From CAVPGH01 sp046726955 (GTDB lineage: Bacteria; Acidobacteriota; Vicinamibacteria; Fen-336), in assembly GCA_046726955.1 (NCBI GenBank), contig JBKPBQ010000623.1, positions 1-26,712 of the forward strand: a DNA stretch of 26,712 nucleotides, given 5' to 3'. Made by a program: the position numbers and the translations under genes. This document shows, piece after piece, positions 1-6,909 of the stretch. Position 1 is the stretch's first letter, and the number at the start of each line of letters is the position of its first letter. A model generated the notes under the pieces. That model saw only the letters and a program-made list of their open reading frames with translations, was not told where the DNA came from and did not search any database.

Positions 1-59
1 CCCCCCCCCCCCCCCCCAGGCCACCTTCGTCGGCAGCGTCAGATGTGTATAAGAGACAG
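1..59. other. Sequencing-library artefact: poly-C plus Nextera read-1 adapter
   Basis: Bases 1-17 are a pure C run. Bases 27-59 match the whole 33-base Illumina Nextera read-1 adapter, ending in the 19-base Tn5 mosaic end AGATGTGTATAAGAGACAG at 41-59. Read on the minus strand this is genomic DNA running into adapter, then about 9-10 index-like bases (18-26), then a G homopolymer. That is what read-through of a short insert on a two-colour Illumina instrument gives. The adapter identity is seen directly; the index and poly-G explanation is inference. Every reading frame that enters this segment is contaminated, including the last six codons of the open frame of prs. Confidence 0.97.
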
Positions 60-821
60 GCCGGAGAGCACCCCGTGCGAGCACGAGGCCAGCACCTCGC
101 GCGCGCCCGCTTCCTTGATCGCCTCTGCGACCTTGGTGAGCGTGCCCCCGGTGTCCACGATGTCGTCCACGATGAGCGCGGTCCGGCCCTCCACGTCTCC
201 GATGACGTTGTGGACCTCCGCGACGTTCGGCTGGTCGCGTCGCTTGTCCACGATCGCGAGCGCGGCGTCGAGGCGCTTCGCGTAGGCGCGCGCGCGCTCG
301 ACGCCTCCCGCGTCCGGCGAGACCACGGTGAGGTCGGGCAGCTTGAGCCGGGACACGTAGTCCATGATCACGGGCGCCGCGAAGAGGTGGTCCACGGGCA
401 CGTCGAAGAAGGCCTGGATCTGCGCGGCGTGGAGGTCCATGGTGAGGATGCGGTCGGTGCCCGCCGCACTCAGGAGGTCGGCCACGAGCTTGGCGGAGAT
501 CGGCACCCGCGGCTTGTCCTTCCGGTCCTGCCGCGCGTAGCCGTAGTAGGGGATGACCGCGGTGAGCCGCGACGCGCTCGAGCGCTTGAACGCGTCGAGC
601 ATCACGAGCAGCTCCATGAGGTTCTCGTTCACGGGAGGAGCGGTGGGCTGCACCACGAACACGTCCGCTCCTCGCACGTTGTCCTTGATCTGGAACCAGA
701 CCTCGCCGTCGCTGAAGCGCGCGAGGTGGGCGCGGCCGAGGGGCACGCCGAGCGACTTGCAGATGGACTCCCCCAGGGCAGGGTGCGCGTTCCCGGTGAA
801 GATCCGCAGCTCGTGGCTCAT
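60..821 (-). CDS. prs: Ribose-phosphate pyrophosphokinase, 3'-truncated by adapter
   Basis: It makes PRPP from ribose 5-phosphate and ATP for purine, pyrimidine, histidine, tryptophan and NAD synthesis in the cytosol. The first 254 residues are genuine. They include the ATP-binding RQDRKDKPR segment (98-106), DLHAAQIQAFF (129-139), SPDAGG (168-173), the catalytic KR pair (193-194) and the PRPP loop VDDIVDTGGT (218-227). Full-length enzymes have about 310-320 residues, so roughly 60 C-terminal residues are missing. The frame continues for six adapter-encoded residues (LSLIHI) before a stop inside the adapter, which is an artefact and not the protein's end. It is the last gene seen of the lolB-like–ispE–spoVG–tRNA-Gln–prs cluster; rplY and pth often follow in this arrangement but cannot be seen here. 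Confidence 0.95.
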
Positions 822-850
822 GCGACTCCGCCGTGCTCGACGACCAAGGA

Positions 851-924
851 TGGCTGGGGCGGAAGGATTCGAACCTTCGATCCGGGGTCCAAAGCCCCGT
901 GCCTTACCACTTGGCCACGCCCCA
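851..924 (-). tRNA. tRNA-Gln (anticodon UUG)
   Basis: I folded this by eye on the minus strand. The acceptor stem is TGGGGCG paired with CGCCCCA, with discriminator G and an encoded CCA at 851-853. The anticodon stem is CGGGG/CCCCG around loop CTTTGGA, giving anticodon TTG, which reads CAA and by wobble CAG. The T arm is GAAGG/CCTTC around loop TTCGAAT. The D arm has the usual AAGTGGTAA loop between short stems. It lies 17 bases after spoVG and 29 bases before prs on the same strand, so it may be processed from the operon transcript. Confidence 0.96.
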
Positions 925-941
925 ACCGGGGCTTTCTGATA

Positions 942-1265
942 CTAGCCTTGGGAGGCGTCCTTCGCGGGCTCGGCGTCGCCGGCGGACGGGGCCGCAGCCG
1001 CCGCACCGCTCGACGCCACCTGCTGCTTGTAGACGCCCAGGACCTTCTCCTCGAGGTATTGCCGCATCTGGTTGTTGAGCGGGTGCGCGATGTCCTTGAA
1101 GGTTCCGTCCTTCCGCTTCTTGCTCGGCATCGATACGAACAGGCCCTTGGGTCCGTGGATGATCTTGATGTCGGTCACCACGAAACACTGGTCGAAGACG
1201 ATCGAGACGAACGCCTTCAGCTTCTCGTCGTCCACCGGGATGACCTTGACGTCGGTGATCTCCAT
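942..1265 (-). CDS. spoVG: SpoVG family regulator
   Basis: This 107-residue protein is SpoVG, a small dimeric nucleic-acid-binding regulator best known from Bacillus septation and sporulation and from gene regulation in Staphylococcus and Borrelia. The conserved core is complete: MEITDVKVIPV at the N-terminus, a VFDQCFVVTDIKII strand region, HGPKGLFVSMPSKK (37-50) and DIAHPLNNQMRQYLEEKVL (58-76). The last 25 or so residues are an Ala/Pro/Asp-rich tail, the variable part of the family. The ATG at 1265 has a GAGAGGAG Shine-Dalgarno region about 8 bases upstream. It lies between ispE (33 bases upstream) and tRNA-Gln. Its role in a non-sporulating Gram-negative is unknown; RNA or DNA binding is a family-based expectation. 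Confidence 0.95.
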   Translation of the reverse strand: MEITDVKVIPVDDEKLKAFVSIVFDQCFVVTDIKIIHGPKGLFVSMPSKKRKDGTFKDIAHPLNNQMRQYLEEKVLGVYKQQVASSGAAAAAPSAGDAEPAKDASQG

Positions 1266-1298
1266 GATGTCCGCTCCTCTCGTCCCTCGCGAGCCCCC

Positions 1299-2198
1299 TC
1301 ACGGTGCCGGCCGCCGGGGCAACGACCGGCGGTACTCGTCCAGGGAAACGGTTCGCGCCCGCAGGGCCCGGAAGCCTTCGGCCACGAGCGCGGCCTGGGC
1401 TCTCCGAGCCCGGCGAGCGTCCTGAAAGAGGCCGAAATATGTTGACCCACTTCCGGAAAGCGCTGCGAGCCGGGATCCTTCCTGAACCAGAACGGCTCGG
1501 ATTCGGTGCACCTGCTGTGCCAGTGCAGGAGCCTCTTCCAGGGCCGCCTCCTCGAGGTCGTTGCTCAGGAGACGATACGCCTCATCTCCCTCCAAGTCCC
1601 TCGATACAAAGTAGAAGATGCTACTGCTGTTTTCGCGGGGTGTCAAACCTCCATCCACCCTGCGAAAAACGGCAGCCGTGGACACCGGAAGCTCCGGATC
1701 GACGAGCACGACGTGAGCCTTGAGCTGTCTGTGCAAAGGGTACACTTCGTCGCCCCGGGCCAGACCCAGAGCCGTGCCTCCCAGCAGGAAGTAGGGCACG
1801 TCCGCACCCAGGCGCCGCGCGAGGCGGTGCAGACCGTCGTTCCCGAGGCCCAGGCCCCACAGCCGGTCGAGCCCCGTGAGCACGGCCGCGGCGTTGCTGC
1901 TGCCACCACCCAGGCCGCCGCCCACGGGAATCCGCTTCCGGATCTCGATCTCGACGCCCTTGTCGACCTCGGCGTAGGTACGCACTGCTTGCGCGGCCTG
2001 CGCGGCGAGGTTCGTATCGCCCGCCGGCACCAGCGGATGGTCGCAGCGCACGCTCACGCCCTTGCGGCGCGGCCGCAGCACCACCTCGTCGTGCAGGTCG
2101 ATCGTCTGGAAGAGCGTCCGCAGCTCGTGGTAGCCGTCCTCGCGCAGGCCCAGCACCTCGAGGCCGAGGTTGAGCTTGGCGTAGCTGCGGATCCTCAC
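1299..2198 (-). CDS. ispE: 4-(cytidine 5'-diphospho)-2-C-methyl-D-erythritol kinase
   Basis: This GHMP kinase phosphorylates CDP-methylerythritol in the non-mevalonate (MEP) isoprenoid pathway. The 299-residue protein has the N-terminal AKLNLGLEVLG with the active-site lysine (K8), the ATP-binding glycine-rich PVGGGLGGGSSNAAA (91-105), GADVPYFLLGG with the catalytic aspartate (D133), and C-terminal GHMP motif LSGSGSTYFG (248-257). The glycine loop reads SSNAA where SSDAA is commoner. The GTG start at 2198 was chosen because conserved sequence begins there and it overlaps the stop of the upstream lipoprotein gene as GTGA, implying translational coupling. The open frame extends much further upstream, but that part is antisense-like shadow of the lipoprotein gene. 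Confidence 0.95.
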   Translation of the reverse strand: MRIRSYAKLNLGLEVLGLREDGYHELRTLFQTIDLHDEVVLRPRRKGVSVRCDHPLVPAGDTNLAAQAAQAVRTYAEVDKGVEIEIRKRIPVGGGLGGGSSNAAAVLTGLDRLWGLGLGNDGLHRLARRLGADVPYFLLGGTALGLARGDEVYPLHRQLKAHVVLVDPELPVSTAAVFRRVDGGLTPRENSSSIFYFVSRDLEGDEAYRLLSNDLEEAALEEAPALAQQVHRIRAVLVQEGSRLAALSGSGSTYFGLFQDARRARRAQAALVAEGFRALRARTVSLDEYRRSLPRRPAP

Positions 2199-2809
2199 CT
2201 CGTGCTCCAGATGCGGCGCGCCTCGTCCGCCTGGATCGCCCGGTAGCCGTCGTGGGCCGGGGCGGCGAACGCGGCTTCGGGGAGTGTCGTGTCCTTCTCC
2301 GCTTCCTCGACCTTCGCGACGAGGCGCGCGCCGTCCGGCAGGACGGCCTCGATCTGCCGAGGAAGCGACGTCCCCCAGCGAGCGTGGTAGGACGTGAGCC
2401 GAGGCGACGGAACGCCCACGAGCAGGTCGATCAGCTCCTCCGGCCGGAGCGCCACGCCCACGAGCGCGTCGAACGCGGCGGCCGTCGCCTCGCTCTCGAA
2501 CACGGCCCTCTCCGCGGGAAACACGGCCACGAGCCTTCCCTGCTGGGTGACGGCGACGAGCCGCGGGCCGACGGGGCCCGGGATCTCCAGCCGCAGGGCG
2601 TCGGGTCGGCGAAAGGCGAGGAGCACGCGCGTTCTCCCCCGCAGGTCCTTCCCCCGGACGGAGGCGGTGAGGCTCGCGCTGTAGGTCGCGGTGGCGCGCG
2701 CGCTCTCGGCGACGCCGGGCGGAGGCAGCCCCCCCGTCGCGCACGCGTGGCCGAGCAGGGCGAAGACGAGCGGAGCGGCGCTTACCGACCACGTTCCCCT
2801 GCGCGCCAC
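2195..2809 (-). CDS. Probable LolB-like outer-membrane lipoprotein
   Basis: This 204-residue protein has a short basic N-terminus and a hydrophobic stretch ending in a cysteine (GHACATG, about residues 20-26), so it looks like an imperfect lipobox. The rest has the strand pattern of the LolB/DUF4292 fold: an early Ala/Ser-rich helix, SLTASVRGKDLRGRTRVLLAF, then DALRLEIPGPVG and a 'LVAVFPAERAVFES' strand pair. LolB inserts lipoproteins into the outer membrane. The position directly before ispE mirrors the lolB-ispE-prs order of enterobacteria, the main reason for this call. The start is GTG with no clear Shine-Dalgarno sequence. Sequence similarity alone is modest, so another periplasmic lipid-binding lipoprotein is possible. 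Confidence 0.6.
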   Translation of the reverse strand: MARRGTWSVSAAPLVFALLGHACATGGLPPPGVAESARATATYSASLTASVRGKDLRGRTRVLLAFRRPDALRLEIPGPVGPRLVAVTQQGRLVAVFPAERAVFESEATAAAFDALVGVALRPEELIDLLVGVPSPRLTSYHARWGTSLPRQIEAVLPDGARLVAKVEEAEKDTTLPEAAFAAPAHDGYRAIQADEARRIWSTR

Positions 2810-2838
2810 CGACTATCGAGAAGGTGCGAACGGCGTCA

Positions 2839-4803
2839 CTATCGGCTCTGCTGCTGCGCCGCGAGCGCCGCCTGGGCGTCGCGGATCTTTCGCTCCACCT
2901 GTCCCTTGTCGAGCTCGCCTTCGTCGTCCTCTCCGGCGAGCGCCTTCTGCCAGCTCTGTATGGCCTCGGCCACGCGGCCCCGCGCCTTCAGGATGTCGCC
3001 GAGGTGGTCGAGGATCACCGCGTTCGCGGACTGCGTGACGAGCGCCTTGCGCACGGACTCCTCCGCCGCGTCGAGCTTGTTCGAGCGGTAGAGGGCCCAG
3101 CCCAGGCTGTCGAGATACGCGCCGTTGGCGGGGTCGAGCGTGACGGCCTTCTGGATGAGCTCGAGCGCTTCGGCCACCTTCACGTTGCGGTCGGCGTTCA
3201 TGTAGCCCAGGTAGTTCAGGATGGGCGGCGAGTCGGGCTGGATCTCGAGCGCGTCGCGGAAGACGGCCTCCGCCTCGTCCGACTTCTTCTGCCGCTCGAG
3301 CACCGCCCCGAGCTGGAAGAGCGTGCCGAGGTCCTTGGGCGTGAGCTCGCGCGCGCGCCGCAGGACCGACTCCGCCTCGGGGAATTGCCGGGCCTTGCGG
3401 TAGAAGTCGGCGACCTGGCTGAGCACCTTGGGATCGTCGGGAGCGCTCGCCCGCAGCTTCTCCACGAGCGCCATCGCCGCCTTCGTGTCGCCCTTCTCGC
3501 GCAGGATCGTCGCCTCCAGGCTCGCGAGGTCGGGGTCCTTCGGGAAGCGCTCGCGCGCCGCCCGCGTCTCCGCGAGCGCCGGGCCGTAGTCCTTGGCGAG
3601 GAGCAGCGCTTCGGCGTGGTAGCCGAGCAGGTCGGCGTCGGGAGGCTCCTGCCCGACCTTCTTGGCGCGGCCGAAGGCGCCGGCCGCGTCCGTGTACCGG
3701 CCGAGCTGCTGGTAGGCGAAGCCGAGGTGGACGAGGAAGACGCGGTCGTTGTTGCCGCTCTCCTCCGGAGGCTCGTTGGCGCGGCTGCGGTCCATGATCG
3801 TCTCGAGCTGGGACGCGGCGGCGGTGAAGTCGCGGCGCGCCTCGGCGATCGTGACCTTCAGGTACTGCGTCTTGAGGTCGGTCGGGTCCTGCAGGAGGAG
3901 CGCGCTCGCCGCGGCGTCCGCGCCCTCGAAGTCGCGCAGGTCGCGCAGCGTCCGCGCCTTGAGGTCGAGCGCGAAGCGGTTGCGGGCGTCGCTCTCGAGG
4001 ATCGACTCCGCGGTGGCGAGCGCTTCGGGATAGCGGCGCGACTGGTACTGGACGTCGCCGAGCGCGAGCTTTACGCGCAGGTTGCTGGGGTCGAACTCCA
4101 GCGCCTTGCGGTAGTGCAGGATCGCCTGGTCGGTCTGCTTGGCCTGGGCGTAGACCTCGCCGAGCAGCTGATAGACGCGGGCGGAAGCGGGCTGAAGCTC
4201 CAGCGCCTGCTTCAGCGTGGCCGCCGCGCGCTCCGGCTCCCCGGCCGCGAGCTGGTGCGACCCGAGCTGCAGGAGGCCCTCGAAGCTGCCGGGATCGAGG
4301 GCGAGGTAGAGCTCCCAGATCCGGGCCGCGTCCTTGTTCTCGCGGAGTTGGCCGTAGAGGATGGCGAGCGTCTGCAGCGTGTTGAGGTCGCCGGGCATCA
4401 GCCGCACGACGTCTTCGTACTCGGCGGCGGCCTTCCGCAGCCCTTCCTCGCCGGGCGCGCTCTCCCCGCGCATCTGGTAGAGCTGCGCGAGGATGAGGTG
4501 GGCGTCCGGGTTGTCGCGGTCGAGGCGGACCGCTTCCTGCGCGGCCGAGACCGCCTCGTCGAACTTGCGCTCCTCGCGGAGCAGCCGCGCCATCTCCACG
4601 CGGATGGCCGCGGAGCCCGAGTCGAGCCGGGCCGCCTTCCGGTACTCGTCCAGCGACGTCTGGGCGTCGCCGGAGAATCGGGCCTGCAGCCCGAGGCTGA
4701 AGTGGTAGTAGGCCTCAGCCCGGTCGCGTGCGACCGAGGGCAAGGCGGGCGTCGCGGGCGGCGTCGCCTGACCGGCGAGAAGGACGAGGACAAGTGCTTG
4801 CAT
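2839..4803 (-). CDS. Exported tetratricopeptide-repeat protein
   Basis: This 654-residue protein is almost entirely tandem 34-residue TPR units. Many copies show the W/Y-G-A-Y-A-P spacing, such as 'YYHFSLGLQARFSGDAQTSL', 'LYQLLGEVYAQAKQTDQAIL'-like and 'ANGAYLDSLGWALYRSNKLD' segments, and I estimate twelve or more. The start was placed at the ATG at 4803 because a hydrophobic signal-like stretch (MQALVLVLLAGQA) follows at once; an in-frame GTG at 4836 would add eleven polar residues in front. TPR arrays are protein-interaction scaffolds, and in the periplasm of Gram-negatives they often serve envelope assembly or secretion. The stop is 29 bases before the LolB-like gene, so the two may be co-transcribed and act together at the outer membrane. 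That functional link is inference. Confidence 0.85.
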   Translation of the reverse strand: MQALVLVLLAGQATPPATPALPSVARDRAEAYYHFSLGLQARFSGDAQTSLDEYRKAARLDSGSAAIRVEMARLLREERKFDEAVSAAQEAVRLDRDNPDAHLILAQLYQMRGESAPGEEGLRKAAAEYEDVVRLMPGDLNTLQTLAILYGQLRENKDAARIWELYLALDPGSFEGLLQLGSHQLAAGEPERAAATLKQALELQPASARVYQLLGEVYAQAKQTDQAILHYRKALEFDPSNLRVKLALGDVQYQSRRYPEALATAESILESDARNRFALDLKARTLRDLRDFEGADAAASALLLQDPTDLKTQYLKVTIAEARRDFTAAASQLETIMDRSRANEPPEESGNNDRVFLVHLGFAYQQLGRYTDAAGAFGRAKKVGQEPPDADLLGYHAEALLLAKDYGPALAETRAARERFPKDPDLASLEATILREKGDTKAAMALVEKLRASAPDDPKVLSQVADFYRKARQFPEAESVLRRARELTPKDLGTLFQLGAVLERQKKSDEAEAVFRDALEIQPDSPPILNYLGYMNADRNVKVAEALELIQKAVTLDPANGAYLDSLGWALYRSNKLDAAEESVRKALVTQSANAVILDHLGDILKARGRVAEAIQSWQKALAGEDDEGELDKGQVERKIRDAQAALAAQQQSR

Positions 4804-4885
4804 ATGAGAGTACGAACACCCCCGAAGGATTCTCACACGCGGTTTGCGCCCGAGTCAAAGAAACAGGGCTCCGGCGGGGGAAGAC

Positions 4886-4921
4886 GGCGGCGTCCCCCTT
4901 CGGGATGAAGGAGACGCCGCC
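4886..4921 (-). terminator. Stem-loop after the SpoVG-like gene
   Basis: A 9-bp GC-only-rich stem (4886-4894 with 4913-4921) encloses an inner 5-bp stem (4897-4901 with 4907-4911). It lies 12 bases after the stop of the minus-strand gene ending at 4934. The following minus-strand sequence (GTCTTCCCCC) has only a weak T content, so intrinsic termination is plausible but not proven. Confidence 0.4.
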
Positions 4922-4933
4922 GCCAGGACGGCC

Positions 4934-5224
4934 TCAGGCCGAAGGGAACGAGGCGCGGAACTCGTCGAGAATCCAGGCCTTGACCTTCTTGGCCTCCGTC
5001 GGCGTCCCCCCCGCGGAGCGCAGGAAATCGAAGTAGCGGCGCTCGGTGCCCGACCCGAGCGCGCGGGACGGAAAGGTCACGTAGACCTCGCCGTCGGGCG
5101 ACCGCCACAGCGAGAAGCCCACCAGCTTCATGCCCGTGAGCGGCCCGTCCTCCTCGAACAGCAGCTCCGCCTCGCACACCAGCTTCTCGGGCTGGTTCTC
5201 CTTCTGCACGAACTGCACACGCAT
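4934..5224 (-). CDS. Small conserved-looking protein with a SpoVG-like pattern
   Basis: This 96-residue cytosolic protein is not one I recognise by name. The ATG at 5224 was chosen because a strong GGAGGA Shine-Dalgarno sequence lies at 5229-5234; an upstream in-frame start at 5245 would bypass it. The central segment has an early strand ending in MKLVGFSLWRSPDG, then EVYVTFPSRALG, then a polar loop (GTERRYFDFL), then a C-terminal helix (KKVKAWILDEFRA). This resembles the order in SpoVG, 'TDIKIIHGPKGLFVSMPSKK' followed by a polar loop and the C-terminal helix. A SpoVG-like fold is therefore suggested but unproven. It stands alone, divergent from the Trm112/LPS operon and followed by a stem-loop. 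Confidence 0.7.
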   Translation of the reverse strand: MRVQFVQKENQPEKLVCEAELLFEEDGPLTGMKLVGFSLWRSPDGEVYVTFPSRALGSGTERRYFDFLRSAGGTPTEAKKVKAWILDEFRASFPSA

Positions 5225-5395
5225 GGTTTCCTCCGTCGGACACATTCAAGATCGGCAGCCGGCGGGAGAGGGATCCGGCGGGCATTCCGGGCGGGCGGTG
5301 CCGCCCGGCGTGGTCGTGTGCGGTAGGAGCAGCCTACGACGGGACCCGGCCGGGCGAGGTCCGCTCGCGAGTAAAGCCCCGCCCGCCCCATCTGC

Positions 5396-5401
5396 TAGAC
5401 T
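5396..5401 (+). promoter_or_regulatory. Candidate -10 box (TAGACT) for the Trm112/envelope operon
   Basis: A TANNNT hexamer lies seven bases before the ATG at 5409, within the 184-base divergent region 5225-5408. The spacing would start transcription at or next to the start codon. The intervening CCGGGGA is a poor Shine-Dalgarno match. No convincing -35 TTGACA was seen. Confidence 0.35.
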
Positions 5402-5408
5402 CCGGGGA

Positions 5409-5579
5409 ATGGCGATCCACCCGGAGCTTCTCGAGATCCTGGCCTGCCCGGTGTGCAAGACCCCGATCGAGGTCGTGAAGGACGGTGCCGGGCTCCGCTG
5501 CGCCCAGTGCAAGCGCGTCTACCCCGTCCGCGAAGAGATCCCGATCATGCTTCCGGAAGAAGCCAAGATCGAGGAGTAG
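5409..5579 (+). CDS. Trm112-like zinc-binding small protein
   Basis: This 56-residue protein matches the Trm112/YcaR (UPF0434) family. It opens with HPELLEILACPVC, has a CPVC pair at residues 13-16 and a CAQC pair at 31-34 that form one zinc site, and ends with YPVREEIPIMLPEEA, the family signature for the C-terminus. In archaea and eukaryotes Trm112 activates methyltransferases. In many Gram-negatives the short homologue sits among lipid A and sugar-nucleotide genes (lpxK, kdsB) with an unproven role. Here it heads an envelope operon with an O-antigen ligase-like protein and a heptose kinase, which fits that association. Confidence 0.92.
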   Translation: MAIHPELLEILACPVCKTPIEVVKDGAGLRCAQCKRVYPVREEIPIMLPEEAKIEE

Positions 5580-6909
5580 GACGACCCTCGAGCGCCTCCA
5601 GCTCGCCCTGTTCGCGGCCGTCGCCGCCGCCCTCTTCGTCTCCATCTTCGCGAGCCAGATCCTCCTCGTCCTCGGCCTCGTCGTCCTCGTCGCCCGCCTC
5701 TTCCTCGGCCGGGCGCGCGTGGTGCGCACACCGCTCGACGGACCCCTCGTCGCGTTCGGCGTCTGGACGCTGCTCTCCGCCGCGTTCTCCGCCGACCCGC
5801 TCGTCTCGGTGGAGTACGCGCGCAAGCTCCTGCTCTTCGCCCTCTTCTACCTCGCCCAGGAGACGCTCTCGCGCGAGGCGGACCGCGAGCGCGTGCTCAC
5901 GGCGGCCTTCGTGGGCGGGCTCGCGCTCTCCGGCCTCATCGTGATGCAGTCGGCGCTCCTCGGCTTCGACACGCTGAGCGCTCGGCCCTCGGGATTCCTC
6001 GGCCACTACATGTCGGCCTCCGGCCTCTGCATGGGCATCCTCGTCCTCGCCGCCGCGCGCGTCGCCTTCGCGCGGGAGGCGCCGCCGCTCCTCTCGGGGG
6101 ACGCACGGTTCCTCGCGGGCCTCTTCGTGGCCCTCGTGGTGGTGGCGGCGGCGCTGGCGAGTGGCTTCCTGTCGGTTCTCGCCGTGCGGCTCTTCGTCGC
6201 CGCGCTCGTCGTGGCCGCGGCCCTCCTGGCCTCGTCCCGCCGGCCGTGGCCGGCTCCCACGACGAGCACCGTCTTCGCCACACTCGTGGTGCCCCTCGCC
6301 GCGTGGGCGATCGTCGCCTCCCGGACCCGCAACGCCTGGCTGGGCGCCTTCCTCGGCCTGGCCACGGTGGCCGTCCTGCGGGCGCCGCGCGCGCTCTGGC
6401 TGCTCGGCGCCGCGGCCGCGGTCCTCTTCCTGCTGCGGCCCTCGGCGGTCGCGGACCGGCTGACGATCGAGGACGCGAGCGCCCGCGACCGCTACTACAT
6501 GTGGCAGGCGGGGATCGACATGGTGCTCGACAAGCCGGTGTTCGGCCAGGGTCCCGGGATGATCCTCGCCACCTACCCGCGCTACCGGTGGGCGGAAGCG
6601 CCCAACCCGCGCGCCCCGCACCTGCACAACAACGCGCTCCAGCTCGCGGCGGAGCGCGGCCTGCCCTGCCTCGTCTTCTGGCTGTGGTGGGTGGCGGCGG
6701 TGATGGCCGACGCCTGGCGCGAGTCGCGCCCGGCGATCCTCGCGGAGCGGCCAGGAGCGTGGTGCGCGGCGGGCGCGCTCGGCATCCTGGTGGCGGTCCT
6801 CGCCGGGGGGCTGTTCGAGTATAACTTCGGGGATTCCGAGGTCTTGATGTTCGTCCTCCTGGTGTCGGCGCTGCCGTACGCGCTGCGACGCGAGCGCGTG
6901 CCCGCGTGA
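5485..6909 (+). CDS. O-antigen ligase/polymerase-like membrane protein (WaaL/Wzy family)
   Basis: This very hydrophobic protein has about ten to twelve predicted membrane spans. The family signature appears as the SRTRNAWLG motif (279-287 from the GTG at 5485) and, in the large periplasmic loop, APHLHNNALQLAAERGLP (377-394), the conserved H-x-HN-x-x-LQ region. The group attaches O-antigen or other glycans to lipid A-core (WaaL) or polymerises repeat units (Wzy), and this sequence alone does not separate the two. The start is uncertain: the only ATG/GTG/TTG codon before the first membrane span is the GTG at 5485, which would overlap the Trm112 gene by 95 bases and add about 32 basic residues. 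Initiation near 5581, just after the Trm112 stop, would need a non-standard codon. The stop overlaps the next start as GTGA. Confidence 0.85.
   Translation: MPGSAAPSASASTPSAKRSRSCFRKKPRSRSRTTLERLQLALFAAVAAALFVSIFASQILLVLGLVVLVARLFLGRARVVRTPLDGPLVAFGVWTLLSAAFSADPLVSVEYARKLLLFALFYLAQETLSREADRERVLTAAFVGGLALSGLIVMQSALLGFDTLSARPSGFLGHYMSASGLCMGILVLAAARVAFAREAPPLLSGDARFLAGLFVALVVVAAALASGFLSVLAVRLFVAALVVAAALLASSRRPWPAPTTSTVFATLVVPLAAWAIVASRTRNAWLGAFLGLATVAVLRAPRALWLLGAAAAVLFLLRPSAVADRLTIEDASARDRYYMWQAGIDMVLDKPVFGQGPGMILATYPRYRWAEAPNPRAPHLHNNALQLAAERGLPCLVFWLWWVAAVMADAWRESRPAILAERPGAWCAAGALGILVAVLAGGLFEYNFGDSEVLMFVLLVSALPYALRRERVPA

Noticed and set aside
1..17. Poly-C tract as a phase-variable homopolymer
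   Set aside because: It directly adjoins library adapter sequence, so it is best explained as a poly-G sequencing artefact.
45..1445. Long plus-strand open frame of 466 codons starting in the adapter
   Set aside because: It is antisense to prs, the tRNA and spoVG, its product is Arg/His/Val-rich with no family features, and its start lies in adapter sequence.
2824..4908. 694-codon plus-strand open frame opposite the TPR gene
   Set aside because: It is a shadow of the minus-strand TPR gene in GC-rich DNA; the minus strand gives clear TPR units and a signal peptide.
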